Shown here: piece after piece, positions 1 through 8,932 of the stretch
Layout of the letters: each line of letters opens with the position of its first letter
Numbering within the stretch: position 1 is the stretch's first letter
Source of the DNA: Phenylobacterium sp.
GTDB lineage: Bacteria; Pseudomonadota; Alphaproteobacteria; Caulobacterales; Caulobacteraceae
Assembly: GCA_017991675.1 (NCBI GenBank)
Contig: JAGOQB010000001.1
Coordinates: 62,001 to 126,000 of the forward strand
Length of the DNA stretch: 64,000 bases
Direction: 5' to 3'
Position numbers and translations under genes: made by a program
The notes under the pieces: model-generated
The model's input: only the letters and a program-made list of their open reading frames with translations
What the model was told of the DNA's origin: nothing
The model's database searches: none

Positions 1-1318
1 CCGGCGGGGCCTCGCCGTCATAGGCGATGATCGGCGAGCCCTCGTAGAAGTATCCGAAGTTCAGCCCTTCGGGCGACATCTGCGGGACGTTGATCTCGAA
101 CAGGCGCTGGCCGAGAAACTGGCGGATGGCTTCGCCCTCGGGCGTGTCGGCGACCAGGGCCGGAGGGATGGCGCCGCCTGCGCGCATCGCCTCGACGTTC
201 TCCATCACCTTGCGCATCGCGAAGTGGGAGACCTGCTGCGTGATCGGCTGGCGCTCGGCCTGATAGGCGTCGAGGATGGCCGAATCGGCCCAGCCCTTGA
301 TCACGCCGCAGAGCAGCCAGGACAGGTGGACGGCGTCGGCGACCCCGGCGTTCATGCCGTAGCCCGCGAACGGCACCCAGAGGTGGGCGGCGTCGCCGGC
401 GATGAACACGCGGCCATCGCCGAAGCGCTCGGCGACCATGCGCCGACCGATCCAGTCCTCGTGGTTCAGCACTTCCCAGCCGAAGCTCTCGTCGACGCCC
501 AGGACGTCGCGGATCGACTGGTCGAACGGCACATCCTCGAAACTCTCTTGGGCCCCGACGCCGCGGTGGACGAGCCAGACCTCCTCGCCGTCGATGGCCA
601 CGACCGTGCCGCTGCGCTTGGGGTTCTGGACCCAGCTCATCCAGGCCGGCCGCCGCTCGCCGAACAGGGCCTTGAGGCCTGGGGCGCGGATCAGGCTGCT
701 GCGGGTGCGCGAGATCTCGGCGTCGCCGACCAGGCTGACGCCCATCGCCTTGCGGATCGTGCTGCGACCGCCGTCGCAGCCGGCCAGATAGTCGGCCCGT
801 ACATCGAAGACCTCCCCGTCGTCGGCCCGGCAATGGACCGTCACCCCGTCGGCGTCTTGGTCGTAGCCAAGGACCGAGGTGCGGTTGAGCACGGTGATCG
901 CAGGCAGCGATCTCACCCGCTCGTAGAGGATCGGCTCCAGATAGAGTTGGCTGACCCGGACCATCGATTCCGGGGTCGGCCAGTGGCTGTCGTGGAATCC
1001 GGGCTGCGGACGCTCGGCCCTGGACGGCATGCGGATGCGGGTCAGCTCGTGCCCCGCGACCGCGGTGCAGTAGATGGTGTCGGTGGGATAGTCGTCGGGC
1101 AGGCCGGCGGCCCGCACCGCCTCCGACACGCCCAGCCGACGAAAGATCTCCATCGTGCGGGCCGCCACCGTGTTGCACTTGGCGCTGGGGGGCTCGCCGG
1201 CGGCGCGGGCCTCGATGAGCACCACCTCGACCCCGCGCAGGGCGGCGTCGATGGCCAGGCTCATGCCGACCGGGCCAGCGCCGGCGACAGCGATGGAGGT
1301 TCTGTACTTCGGCTGCAT
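1..1318 (-). CDS. FAD-dependent aromatic (phenol-type) monooxygenase, C-terminus cut by the window edge
   Basis: Reading from the ATG at 1318 gives 439 codons still open at the left edge. The N-terminus carries the FAD/NAD(P)H dinucleotide motif GAGPVG (residues 13-18). A mid-protein GCDGGRSTIR matches the DG motif, and a later FIAGDAAHLWVPFAGYGMN matches the GD motif of class A flavoprotein monooxygenases (PheA/TfdB/MhpA superfamily). Members of this family usually run to 500-600 residues, so roughly the last 100-150 are missing. The family hydroxylates phenolic rings using NAD(P)H and O2. Divergence from the ring-cleavage operon suggests it makes a catechol for the same extradiol enzyme. 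The exact substrate cannot be read from the sequence. Confidence 0.9.
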   Translation of the reverse strand, partial: MQPKYRTSIAVAGAGPVGMSLAIDAALRGVEVVLIEARAAGEPPSAKCNTVAARTMEIFRRLGVSEAVRAAGLPDDYPTDTIYCTAVAGHELTRIRMPSRAERPQPGFHDSHWPTPESMVRVSQLYLEPILYERVRSLPAITVLNRTSVLGYDQDADGVTVHCRADDGEVFDVRADYLAGCDGGRSTIRKAMGVSLVGDAEISRTRSSLIRAPGLKALFGERRPAWMSWVQNPKRSGTVVAIDGEEVWLVHRGVGAQESFEDVPFDQSIRDVLGVDESFGWEVLNHEDWIGRRMVAERFGDGRVFIAGDAAHLWVPFAGYGMNAGVADAVHLSWLLCGVIKGWADSAILDAYQAERQPITQQVSHFAMRKVMENVEAMRAGGAIPPALVADTPEGEAIRQFLGQRLFEINVPQMSPEGLNFGYFYEGSPIIAYDGEAPP

Positions 1319-1386
1319 GTTCTCATCCCACAGCCCGCACCAGCGCGGATGGCAGCGACTGTGAGATCGACGAGGCATCACGCCAA

Positions 1387-1413
1387 ATCGATATGCCGCA
1401 GCGAGCTATCGAT
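1387..1413. promoter_or_regulatory. Candidate operator: inverted repeat ATCGATA-N13-TATCGAT
   Basis: A perfect 7-bp inverted repeat (arms 1387-1393 and 1407-1413) sits in the 251-bp gap between the divergent monooxygenase and dioxygenase genes. A second small palindrome, AATTG-T-CAATT, lies at 1447-1457. The centre-to-centre spacing of about 20 bp would put both half-sites on one face of the helix. Binding by the AraC protein encoded at 4329-5261 is an inference; no -10/-35 pair could be assigned with confidence. Confidence 0.4.
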
Positions 1414-1569
1414 CAGGCTGAAGGGTCAGACGGTTCTCGCTGGACGAATTGTCAATTTTGGCGAACGCGCGGGGATCAACGGGAGGCCGGCGAGGGCCTA
1501 GCCTGACTGAAATCGCCGGCCGGAAAGGCTGCGGGCCGGGCCCGACAAGGCGATGCAGACGGAGGAAAC

Positions 1570-2928
1570 ATGGCGGACGGCAATCAGGTCCACGCTGCGT
1601 GGGAGCGTGAAGAGATCCTGTCGCTCTTCGACCCGTCGTCGGGTCGGCTCGACCGGCGGATCTATGACGACGAGGCGATCTACCGGTTGGAGCTCGAGCG
1701 GATCTTCGCCCGTGGCTGGAACTTCATGTGCCACGAGTCCCAGATCCCCAACGCCGGCGACTACTTCATCAACTACATCGGCGAGGATCAGGTCATCGTC
1801 GTCCGCGACGGCGAAGGGCAGGTCAACGTCCTGCTGAACACCTGCCGCCATCGCGGCAACGCGCTGTGCCGGGCCGAGCAGGGCAACGCCAAGTCGTTCG
1901 TCTGCAGCTACCACGGCTGGAACTATGCGCTGAACGGCGACCTGATCGGCGTTCCGGGCCTGAAGAACTACTATCGCGGCGACTTCGACAAGAGCCAGCA
2001 CGGGCTGGCCAAGGCCGCCCAGGTCGACAGCTATCTCGGCTTCTACTTCGCCACGCTCGATCCGCAGGCGCCGCCGTTGCACGACTTCCTCGGTGACGTC
2101 GGCCGCGCGGGACTGGGCATGGCCGCCGCCTACGGGGACGTGATCGTCCTCGACGGCATCCAGAAGAACGTCATCGACTGCAACTGGAAGATCGCGGTCG
2201 ATAACCTCTTCGACTGGTACCACGTGATGTACAGCCACGCCTCGGCCAACAGCTCGGGCTTCCTGGACCTCTCCCAGATCCTGCACCCCGACAGCCAGCT
2301 GGTGATGCTGGGCGAGTATGGCCACGGCATCGGCGGTCCGGGCATTCCCAAGCCGATGCAGGACCAGCTCGACCAATTGAGCGACGCCCAGCGCGAGGAG
2401 GTCTCCAAGACCATGCCGTTCCGGCTGCGTCCGGCGAGCGCCAAGGACCTGATGGGAGCGACCGGGGTGCGCAGCATGGGGCACCCGAACATCTTCCCGA
2501 ACCTCTGGATCACGCTCAACGGCACGCAGCTCTGCCTGCGCCTGCCGCGCGGTCCAGGCGCCACCGAGCTCTGGTGGTTTACGGTCACGCCCAAGGAATT
2601 CAGCCCCGAGCAGCGACGCGCCGTCGTTCGTACGGCGACCCACCTGTTCGGACCGGCGGGCCTGCTCGAGCAGGACGACGGCGAGAACTGGAGCCAGAGC
2701 ACGCGCGCTTCCCGCGGGGTCTTCAGCCGTGGCCTGGACCACACCCTCCAGATGGGCCTTGGTCGCGACGAGGCGGTCGCCGAGCCCGGCGGCGGCGCGG
2801 CGATCGACACCTGCATCAGCGAACACGGCCAGCGTTGGCTCTACCGCTCCTGGACCGAATGGCTGGCGGCCAAGGACTGGGCCGACCTCAAAGCCAATCA
2901 CTCGGCCCCGCCGAAGGGGAAGGTCTGA
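1570..2928 (+). CDS. Aromatic-ring-hydroxylating dioxygenase, large (alpha) subunit
   Basis: This 452-residue protein starts at the ATG at 1570, with GGAGG just upstream at 1561-1565. The Rieske [2Fe-2S] motif C-x-H-x17-C-x2-H is complete (C92, H94, C112, H115). The catalytic domain has the mononuclear iron site: NWK at 205-207, D211 and D215, the His ligands H218 and H223, and an Asp ligand in EQDDGENW (367-374). This is the naphthalene/biphenyl dioxygenase class, which adds O2 across a ring to give a cis-dihydrodiol. It overlaps the beta-subunit start by one base. Such enzymes need a ferredoxin and a reductase, and neither is encoded nearby. The substrate is unknown. Confidence 0.93.
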   Translation: MADGNQVHAAWEREEILSLFDPSSGRLDRRIYDDEAIYRLELERIFARGWNFMCHESQIPNAGDYFINYIGEDQVIVVRDGEGQVNVLLNTCRHRGNALCRAEQGNAKSFVCSYHGWNYALNGDLIGVPGLKNYYRGDFDKSQHGLAKAAQVDSYLGFYFATLDPQAPPLHDFLGDVGRAGLGMAAAYGDVIVLDGIQKNVIDCNWKIAVDNLFDWYHVMYSHASANSSGFLDLSQILHPDSQLVMLGEYGHGIGGPGIPKPMQDQLDQLSDAQREEVSKTMPFRLRPASAKDLMGATGVRSMGHPNIFPNLWITLNGTQLCLRLPRGPGATELWWFTVTPKEFSPEQRRAVVRTATHLFGPAGLLEQDDGENWSQSTRASRGVFSRGLDHTLQMGLGRDEAVAEPGGGAAIDTCISEHGQRWLYRSWTEWLAAKDWADLKANHSAPPKGKV

Positions 2929-3476
2929 TGAGCGCGCTCGACATCACACGGCCGGCGGCGGCGCCGGGGCTCGACCCGGTCCTGCTGCAGCACCGGGTCG
3001 AGCAGTTCCTCTACGAGGAGGCGGCCCTGCTCGATGCGCGCCGGTATCGCGATTGGCTCGCCCTGATCGCCCAGGACATGCACTACTGGATGCCGATCCG
3101 GCGGACCGTGACCCAAGCCGAGGTGGCGATGGAGTTCACCAAGGTCGGCGACATGGCCTTCTTCGATGACGACCGCGAGATGCTGGAGATGCGGGTCAAG
3201 AAACTTGAGGCCGGTTCGGCATGGTCAGAGGACCCGCCATCGCGCTCGCGCCATTTCATCACCAATGTGCGGGTCACCGAAACCGCCGGCGACGAGATCA
3301 CGGCCGAGAGCTGTTTCTGTCTCTATCGGACCCGGCTCAACACCGAGGTCGACACCTGGACCGGCCGCCGGATCGATGGGCTGCGCCGCGTCGGCGATCG
3401 GTTCCTGCTGACCCGTCGTCACCTGTTCCTGGACCAGACGCTGATCCGCTCCACCAACATGAGCACCCTGTTCTGA
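2928..3476 (+). CDS. Aromatic-ring-hydroxylating dioxygenase, small (beta) subunit
   Basis: The start ATG at 2928 shares its A with the TGA of the alpha-subunit gene, giving a 182-residue product of normal length for the family. The sequence has the typical scytalone-dehydratase/NTF2-like pattern: an N-terminal helix with VEQFLYEEAALLD, then DMHYWMPIRR, SRHFITNV and a C-terminal FLLTRRHLFLDQTL. Beta subunits are structural partners in the alpha3beta3 oxygenase. An upstream in-frame extension exists but would overlap the alpha-subunit gene and has shadow-like composition, so it was not used. Confidence 0.93.
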   Translation: MSALDITRPAAAPGLDPVLLQHRVEQFLYEEAALLDARRYRDWLALIAQDMHYWMPIRRTVTQAEVAMEFTKVGDMAFFDDDREMLEMRVKKLEAGSAWSEDPPSRSRHFITNVRVTETAGDEITAESCFCLYRTRLNTEVDTWTGRRIDGLRRVGDRFLLTRRHLFLDQTLIRSTNMSTLF

Positions 3477-3480
3477 GGCG

Positions 3481-4332
3481 ATGACGATGACGCGGCTGAA
3501 GGGAGAAGTCGTTCTGATCACCGGCGGCGCCTCGGGGCTGGGCCGCGCCGTCGTCGACCGGTTCGTGGAGGAGGGCGCCAAGGTGACGGTGCTCGACCGG
3601 TCGGCCGACCGGCTGGCGGCGCTCGAAGCGACCCACGGCGGGCACGTGCTCGGCGTCGAAGGGGATGTTCGCGTGCTCGCCGACCACCAGCGCGCGGTCG
3701 CAGGCTGCCTCGAGCGCTTTGGAAAGCTCGACTGCGCAATCGGAAACGCCGGGATCTGGGACTATTCCGTGTCGCTCGACGCTATCCCGGAGGATCGGAT
3801 CGACGCCGCCTTCGACGAGATGTTCCACATCAACGTGAAGGGCTATCTGCTGTTGGCCAAGGCGGCCTTGCCCAGCCTGGCCGCCAGCGGCGGTTCGATC
3901 ATCTACACCGTGTCCAACGCCGGCTTCGATCCGGCCGGCGGCGGGCCGCTCTACACCGCCACCAAGCACGCCGTGGTCGGCTTGATCCGCCAACTCGCCT
4001 TCGAGTTCGCGCCGGTCGTCCGGGTCAACGGGGTCGCGCCGGGCCCGATCTCGACCGATCTGCGGGGCGCCGGCGCGCTGGGGCTTGCCGAACAGTCGAT
4101 CGGCAGCATCGGCATCGAGGCGCTGGCCGGGCCGAACATGCCCCTGGCGATGGTCCCGTCCGCCGACGAGTACGCAGGCGCCTATGTCATGCTGGCCTCG
4201 CGCCGCGACAACCGCGCGGCGACCGGAGGCGTGGTCAGCCTCGACGCCGGTATCGCCGTCCGCGGCATCGGCCGCCCCGCGATGGGGAGCTACCTCGCGG
4301 ACAAATACAGCGCAGGGACCGCAGCGGAATGA
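3481..4332 (+). CDS. SDR-family cis-dihydrodiol dehydrogenase (BphB-like)
   Basis: This 283-residue short-chain dehydrogenase has the nucleotide motif TGGASGLG near residues 14-21, NAG at 89-91 and the catalytic set S145, Y158, K162. This spacing is close to that known for biphenyl dihydrodiol dehydrogenases. It would oxidise the cis-dihydrodiol made by the preceding dioxygenase to a catechol with NAD+. It follows the beta subunit by four bases and its stop overlaps the AraC start (ATGA), so it is part of the same transcript. A second in-frame ATG at 3487 could be the real start. Confidence 0.88.
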   Translation: MTMTRLKGEVVLITGGASGLGRAVVDRFVEEGAKVTVLDRSADRLAALEATHGGHVLGVEGDVRVLADHQRAVAGCLERFGKLDCAIGNAGIWDYSVSLDAIPEDRIDAAFDEMFHINVKGYLLLAKAALPSLAASGGSIIYTVSNAGFDPAGGGPLYTATKHAVVGLIRQLAFEFAPVVRVNGVAPGPISTDLRGAGALGLAEQSIGSIGIEALAGPNMPLAMVPSADEYAGAYVMLASRRDNRAATGGVVSLDAGIAVRGIGRPAMGSYLADKYSAGTAAE

Positions 4333-5261
4333 GCGGCCCTGAGGACATGGCGCGGCGATCCCCACGTCGGGACGTCCGGATGGACGGGGTCGAATTTTAC
4401 CGCACGACCGCGGACGGCGGCGTTCGCCGGATCCTGCCCGCCGGCCGTAATTCCTATTGCGTCATGCTGCGCAAGGGACGGCTCGATTTGGAGATCGAGT
4501 ATCCCAAGGTCGCCACCCTGACGCTCAATCCGGGCGACGTGGTGGCGGTGAGCGGCCTGGCCGCCCATGCTTTCGTCCCGCCAGGCGCCCAGGCCGCGAC
4601 CGCGCCGTTCGCGCGCGGCCCGATGGACGAGGCGCCCGTCGGCGCCAGCGAGCTGATCATCGGGGTGGTGCCGAGCGAACCGCTGGCGCTGGGATCCCTG
4701 ATGCTCGGCCCGATCCTGATCCGGCCGGACGAAGACCCGGGCCGGTCGCGGCAGGTGTGGCGGGCGGCGGAGATGCTGGAGGACGAGTACCTGGCCGGCC
4801 CGTCGCCAGATCACGCCCTCGTCGTGCGGCGGCTGGCTGAGCTGATGATGATCAACTTCACCCGCCAGGCCGTGCGCGATCGCAACGAGCAGGATGGTCC
4901 GGCCCTGGCCGCCGGGGTCGAGCGCCAGATCGTCAAGGCCCTGGACGCCTTCCTGGACGCGCCCGACCGCCATTGGGACCTGCCCAGCCTGGCCAGGACC
5001 GCGGGCATGTCGCGCACCCGCTTCGCCCAGACCTTCAAGGCGGTGACCGGCGAGACGCCGGCCCTGATGCTGACCCGGCTGAAGCTGGGCTCGATCGCCC
5101 ACCGGCTAACCAACGAGAGCCTGAGCGTCGAGGCCGCCGCTGAGGCCGCCGGCTACAGCTCGGCGGCCGCATTCGTCCGCGCCTTCCGGCGCGTGCATGG
5201 CGACACCCCGGCTCGCTGGCGACGGCGCGCCGGGCAAGGGGAGGGTGTCCATGAAACTTGA
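4329..5261 (+). CDS. AraC-family transcriptional regulator inside the catabolic operon
   Basis: This 310-residue protein has an N-terminal cupin-like effector region and a C-terminal double helix-turn-helix at about 200-300. The DNA-binding part reads LPSLARTAGMSRTRFAQTFK, then the second helix pair EAAAEAAGYSSAAAFVRAFR and PARWRRR, as in AraC/XylS HTH_18 domains. The start ATG at 4329 overlaps the stop of the dehydrogenase gene, and its end overlaps the next SDR start by 11 bases. It is therefore co-transcribed with the pathway it probably controls, which would allow autoregulation. The inducer is unknown. Confidence 0.9.
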   Translation: MSGPEDMARRSPRRDVRMDGVEFYRTTADGGVRRILPAGRNSYCVMLRKGRLDLEIEYPKVATLTLNPGDVVAVSGLAAHAFVPPGAQAATAPFARGPMDEAPVGASELIIGVVPSEPLALGSLMLGPILIRPDEDPGRSRQVWRAAEMLEDEYLAGPSPDHALVVRRLAELMMINFTRQAVRDRNEQDGPALAAGVERQIVKALDAFLDAPDRHWDLPSLARTAGMSRTRFAQTFKAVTGETPALMLTRLKLGSIAHRLTNESLSVEAAAEAAGYSSAAAFVRAFRRVHGDTPARWRRRAGQGEGVHET

Positions 5262-6096
5262 AAAGGGCCAGGTCGCCCTGGTGACTGGCGCCTCGCGCGG
5301 TCTTGGCGTGGAGATCGCGCGCCAGCTGGCGGAGCGCGGGCTGGACCTGGTGCTGGCGGCGCGCTCGGCGGCGGCTCTTGAGGCCGTCGCAGCCGACCTC
5401 CGCGCCGCCAGCGGCCGGCGGGTGCGGACTGTGGCGACCGATCTCGCCGATCTCGGCGCGCTCGACGCGTTGGCGCAGGCCGCCGGGCCCATAGACATCC
5501 TGGTCAACAACGCCGGCGTCGAGGGGGCGCAGGCCTATGACGAGCGCAGCGCGGCCGAGATCGCGCAGACCATCGCGGTGAACCTGACCGGGCCGATGCT
5601 GCTCAGCCGCGCCGTGCTGCCCGGCATGTTGGCCCGGGGACGCGGCCACATCGTCAACATCGCCTCGGCGGCCGGCCTCGTCGCCGTGCCGTTCAACGAG
5701 CCCTACAGCGCCACGAAGTTCGGCCTGGTCGGCTTCACTCGGGCGCTGCGGATGACGGCGCAGGCCAGCGGCTGGCCGGTCAGCGCTTCCGCGGTCTGCC
5801 CCGGGTTCATCGACGGCGCCGGCATGTTCGAAGCCCTGAAACAGGAGTTCGGCGTGCCTGCGGAGGGCATGGGTTCGGCCCCGCTCGACCAGATCGGCCA
5901 GGCGGTGATCGACGCCATCGAGCAGGATCTTCCCGACGTCATCGTGGCCCAGGGCGACCTGCGGCAGGCCGCGGCGATGAGCATCCTTCAGCCGCAGGCG
6001 GTGGAGGCCGCCAGCGTCGGGTCTCCGGCCGCCGCGATGTTCCAGGCGGTGGCGGCGGCGCGGCGCATGGCGGGCGAGAGGGATCACGCCGGCTGA
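5251..6096 (+). CDS. Second SDR-family oxidoreductase of the meta-cleavage cluster
   Basis: The ATG at 5251 gives 281 residues. The dinucleotide motif TGASRGLG occurs at about 12-19, NNAG at 86-89, and the catalytic residues are S139, Y152 and K156, so it should be an active NAD(P)-dependent dehydrogenase/reductase. It is not the dihydrodiol dehydrogenase type, since that role fits the gene at 3481 better. It may act on a side chain of the substrate or on a hydroxy/keto intermediate; this is inference from position alone. GGGGAGGG at 5238-5245 could serve as its ribosome-binding site. Confidence 0.82.
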   Translation: MKLEKGQVALVTGASRGLGVEIARQLAERGLDLVLAARSAAALEAVAADLRAASGRRVRTVATDLADLGALDALAQAAGPIDILVNNAGVEGAQAYDERSAAEIAQTIAVNLTGPMLLSRAVLPGMLARGRGHIVNIASAAGLVAVPFNEPYSATKFGLVGFTRALRMTAQASGWPVSASAVCPGFIDGAGMFEALKQEFGVPAEGMGSAPLDQIGQAVIDAIEQDLPDVIVAQGDLRQAAAMSILQPQAVEAASVGSPAAAMFQAVAAARRMAGERDHAG

Positions 6097-6167
6097 TGGG
6101 TGGCATTGCGACTATCGATTTTGCGAATGGGCGCCGGCGCGGAACGTTCGCCGCCAAGGAGGACCAG

Positions 6168-6953
6168 ATGTCCGCTACACTTGATGCGACCATCCACGCG
6201 GTCGCCGATGATCTGCTGGCGGCCCGGCGCAAGGGCGCGGCCATCGCCGCCGTGCGCGGCCGGCTGCCGGCCAAGGATCTGACGGCCGCATATGCCGTGC
6301 AGAAGCTCAATATCGACCGGCTGGTGGCGGGCGGGCGGCGGCGCGTCGGCCGCAAGATCGGCCTGACCTCGGAAGCCGTCCAGCGACAGCTGGGCGTCGA
6401 CTCGCCCGACTTCGGGGTGCTGCTCGACGACATGGACTTCAGCGTCGGCGACATTCCTCTGAAAGGGCTGATCGCCCCGCGGGTGGAGGCGGAATTCGCG
6501 CTCCGGCTGGCGCGCGACATCACGCAGGCCGGCTTGGCGGGCGCGGCGCTGGCGCCGTTCGTCGAGGCGGTGGCGGTTTCGGTGGAGATCGTCGACAGCG
6601 CCACGAACTGGGACATCGATATCGTCGACACCATCGCCGACAACGCCTCAAGCTGCGGCTTCGCGGTGGGTGCGTGGCGGGCCTTCAGCCCCGAGCTGGG
6701 CCTGCCGGCGCGCGCGATGCGGCTGCTGCGCGGCGGCGAGACGATCTCGCAAGGCCTCGGCGCGGCGACCCTGGGCGATCCCTTGAACGCGCTGGCCTGG
6801 CTGGCCGAGGCGTCGATCGCGGTCGGGGACCCGCTGCGCGCCGGAGAGGTCGTGCTGTCCGGGGCCCTCGGCCCAATGGCGGCCCTGACCGCCGGCGACT
6901 ACCGCGTCGAGATCGACGGCTTCGACCCGCTGCTCCTGAGGGCCGTGGCATGA
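6168..6953 (+). CDS. mhpD: 2-hydroxypenta-2,4-dienoate (2-keto-4-pentenoate) hydratase
   Basis: A strong ribosome-binding site, AAGGAGGA, ends five bases before the ATG at 6168; the product has 261 residues. It has the family signatures [23 protein letters not shown], then [10 protein letters not shown] with the metal-binding Glu pair, and SVEIVDS further on. The enzyme adds water to 2-hydroxypentadienoate to form 4-hydroxy-2-oxovalerate. Its stop overlaps the next start (ATGA). The longer reading from 6096 is not supported because the Shine-Dalgarno sequence lies before 6168. The 71-bp leader contains TATCGAT, recalling the repeat at 1387-1413. Confidence 0.9.
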   Translation: MSATLDATIHAVADDLLAARRKGAAIAAVRGRLPAKDLTAAYAVQKLNIDRLVAGGRRRVGRKIGLTSEAVQRQLGVDSPDFGVLLDDMDFSVGDIPLKGLIAPRVEAEFALRLARDITQAGLAGAALAPFVEAVAVSVEIVDSATNWDIDIVDTIADNASSCGFAVGAWRAFSPELGLPARAMRLLRGGETISQGLGAATLGDPLNALAWLAEASIAVGDPLRAGEVVLSGALGPMAALTAGDYRVEIDGFDPLLLRAVA

Positions 6954-7882
6954 CGACCAAGGTGGCGATCATCGGTTCCGGCAACATCGGGACCGACCTG
7001 ATGATCAAGATCATGCGCCTGTCGAAGGTGCTGGAGATGGGCGCCCTGGTCGGCGTCGATCCGAACTCCGACGGCCTCAAGCGCGCCGAGCGGATGGGCG
7101 TGCCGATCACGGCCGGCGGCATCGACGGCCTGGTGGCCCTGCCGGGGTTCTCGGACATCGAGATCGTGTTCGACGCGACCTCGGCCGGCGCCCATGCGCG
7201 CCACGACCAGATCCTGCGCGCCCACGGCAAGAAGGTCATCGACCTGACCCCGGCGGCCGTCGGCCCCTACACGATCCCGCCGGTCAACGGCGCGGCCAAC
7301 CTCGACGAGCCGAACGTCAACATGGTGACCTGCGGCGGCCAGGCGACGATCCCGATCGTGGCCGCGGTGAACCGGGTCAGCCCGGTCATCTATGGCGAGA
7401 TCGTCGCCTCGATCGCCTCGAAGTCCGCCGGCCCCGGCACCCGCGCCAACATCGACGAGTTCACCGAGACCACCTCCCGGGCCATCGAGGTCGTCGGCGG
7501 GGCGCGGCGCGGCAAGGCGGTGATCGTGCTCAATCCGGCCGAGCCGCCGCTGATCATGCGCGACACCGTCTACTGCCTGTGCGAGGGCGGCGACCAGGAC
7601 GCCATCCGCGCCTCGATCGAGGCGATGGTCGCCGAGGTTCAGACCTACGTCCCCGGCTACCGCCTCAAGCAGGCGGTGCAGTTCGAGACGATCAGCGACA
7701 ACGAACGGCTGCTGATCCCGGAGATGGGCGAGGCGTTCGCCGGCCTGAAGGTCTCGGTGTTTCTCGAGGTCGAGGGCGCGGCCCACTACCTGCCGGCCTA
7801 TGCCGGCAACCTCGACATCATGACCTCGGCGGCGCTGAAGACAGCCGAGCGCATCGCCCAGCGCCAAGGCGTCGCCGCATGA
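6950..7882 (+). CDS. mhpF: Acetaldehyde dehydrogenase (acylating)
   Basis: This 310-residue protein begins [12 protein letters not shown], the NAD-binding motif of the family. The catalytic cysteine C128 is in [12 protein letters not shown], and a typical [18 protein letters not shown] segment follows. It converts the acetaldehyde released by the aldolase into acetyl-CoA using NAD+ and CoA, and normally forms a complex with the aldolase that channels the aldehyde. Overlap with both neighbours (ATGA upstream, 4 bases downstream) fits a coupled hydratase-dehydrogenase-aldolase unit. Orthologues are also called BphJ, DmpF or XylQ. Confidence 0.95.
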   Translation: MTTKVAIIGSGNIGTDLMIKIMRLSKVLEMGALVGVDPNSDGLKRAERMGVPITAGGIDGLVALPGFSDIEIVFDATSAGAHARHDQILRAHGKKVIDLTPAAVGPYTIPPVNGAANLDEPNVNMVTCGGQATIPIVAAVNRVSPVIYGEIVASIASKSAGPGTRANIDEFTETTSRAIEVVGGARRGKAVIVLNPAEPPLIMRDTVYCLCEGGDQDAIRASIEAMVAEVQTYVPGYRLKQAVQFETISDNERLLIPEMGEAFAGLKVSVFLEVEGAAHYLPAYAGNLDIMTSAALKTAERIAQRQGVAA

Positions 7883-8895
7883 GCAAGCTCTACATCCAGG
7901 ACGTCACCCTGCGCGACGGCATGCACGCCATCCGCCACAGGTACTCGCTCGACGATGTGCGGACGATCGCCCGGGCTCTCGACGCGGCCAAGGTCGACGC
8001 CATCGAGGTGGCGCACGGCGACGGGCTGTCGGGCTCGTCGTTCAACTACGGCTTCGGCGCCCATACCGACTGGGACTGGATCGCCGCGGTCGCCGAGGTG
8101 ATCACCCACGCCAGACTGACCACCTTGCTGCTGCCCGGGATCGGCACGATCCACGACCTGAAGCACGCCTACGACCTGGGCGTCCGGTCGGTGCGGGTCG
8201 CGACCCATTGCACCGAGGCCGACATCTCCAGGCAGCATATCGAGGCCGCTCGCGAGCTTGGCATGGACGTCTCCGGCTTCCTGATGATGAGCCACATGAG
8301 TCCGCCCGAGGCCCTGGCCCAGCAGGCCCTGCTGATGGAGAGCTACGGCGCCCACTGCGTCTACGTCACCGACAGCGGCGGAGCGATGACCATGGACGAC
8401 GTCGCCGCCCGGCTGCAGGCCTATGACCGGGTGCTGAAGCCGCAAACCGAGCGCGGCGTCCACGCCCACCACAACCTCTCGCTCGGCGTCGCCAACTCCA
8501 TCGCCGCGGTCCAGAACGGCGCGATCCGCGTGGACGCCTCGCTGGCCGGCATGGGGGCGGGGGCCGGCAACGCCCCGCTGGAGGTCTTCATCGCCGCCGC
8601 CGACGTCTATGGCTGGGAACATGGGACCGACCTGTTTGCGCTGATGGACGCCGCCGAGGACCTGGTCCGCCCGCTTCAAGACCGGCCCGTGCGCGTCGAC
8701 CGCGAGACGCTCAGCCTCGGCTATGCCGGCGTCTATTCCAGCTTCCTGCGCCATGCCGAAAAGGCCGCCGAGACCTACGGCCTCGACGTGCGCAGCATCC
8801 TGCTCGAGCTCGGCCGCCGCCGCATGGTCGGCGGCCAGGAAGACATGATCGTCGACGTCGCGCTCGACCTGAAGCACCGCCAGCCCGCCGCCTGA
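7879..8895 (+). CDS. mhpE: 4-hydroxy-2-oxovalerate aldolase
   Basis: This 338-residue protein carries the HMGL-like TIM-barrel start [12 protein letters not shown] and the metal-binding HAHHN motif, as in DmpG/Bph[13 protein letters not shown] segment and the C-terminal region associated with the dehydrogenase partner are also present. It splits 4-hydroxy-2-oxovalerate to pyruvate and acetaldehyde, which the preceding enzyme uses. The first codons overlap the end of the dehydrogenase gene. Length and motifs are standard, and nothing appears damaged. Confidence 0.95.
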   Translation: MSKLYIQDVTLRDGMHAIRHRYSLDDVRTIARALDAAKVDAIEVAHGDGLSGSSFNYGFGAHTDWDWIAAVAEVITHARLTTLLLPGIGTIHDLKHAYDLGVRSVRVATHCTEADISRQHIEAARELGMDVSGFLMMSHMSPPEALAQQALLMESYGAHCVYVTDSGGAMTMDDVAARLQAYDRVLKPQTERGVHAHHNLSLGVANSIAAVQNGAIRVDASLAGMGAGAGNAPLEVFIAAADVYGWEHGTDLFALMDAAEDLVRPLQDRPVRVDRETLSLGYAGVYSSFLRHAEKAAETYGLDVRSILLELGRRRMVGGQEDMIVDVALDLKHRQPAA

Positions 8896-8932
8896 AGCGG
8901 CCGGCCCGCCAATATCAAAATCCGGAGGAAAC

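Noticed and set aside
224-1501. Long open frame on the plus strand opposite the FAD monooxygenase
   Set aside because: The minus-strand frame has intact flavoprotein motifs, while this one has shadow-type composition and no family pattern.
1498-2901. 467-codon minus-strand frame opposite the dioxygenase alpha subunit
   Set aside because: The plus strand shows full Rieske and iron motifs; the antisense frame results from high GC at third positions.
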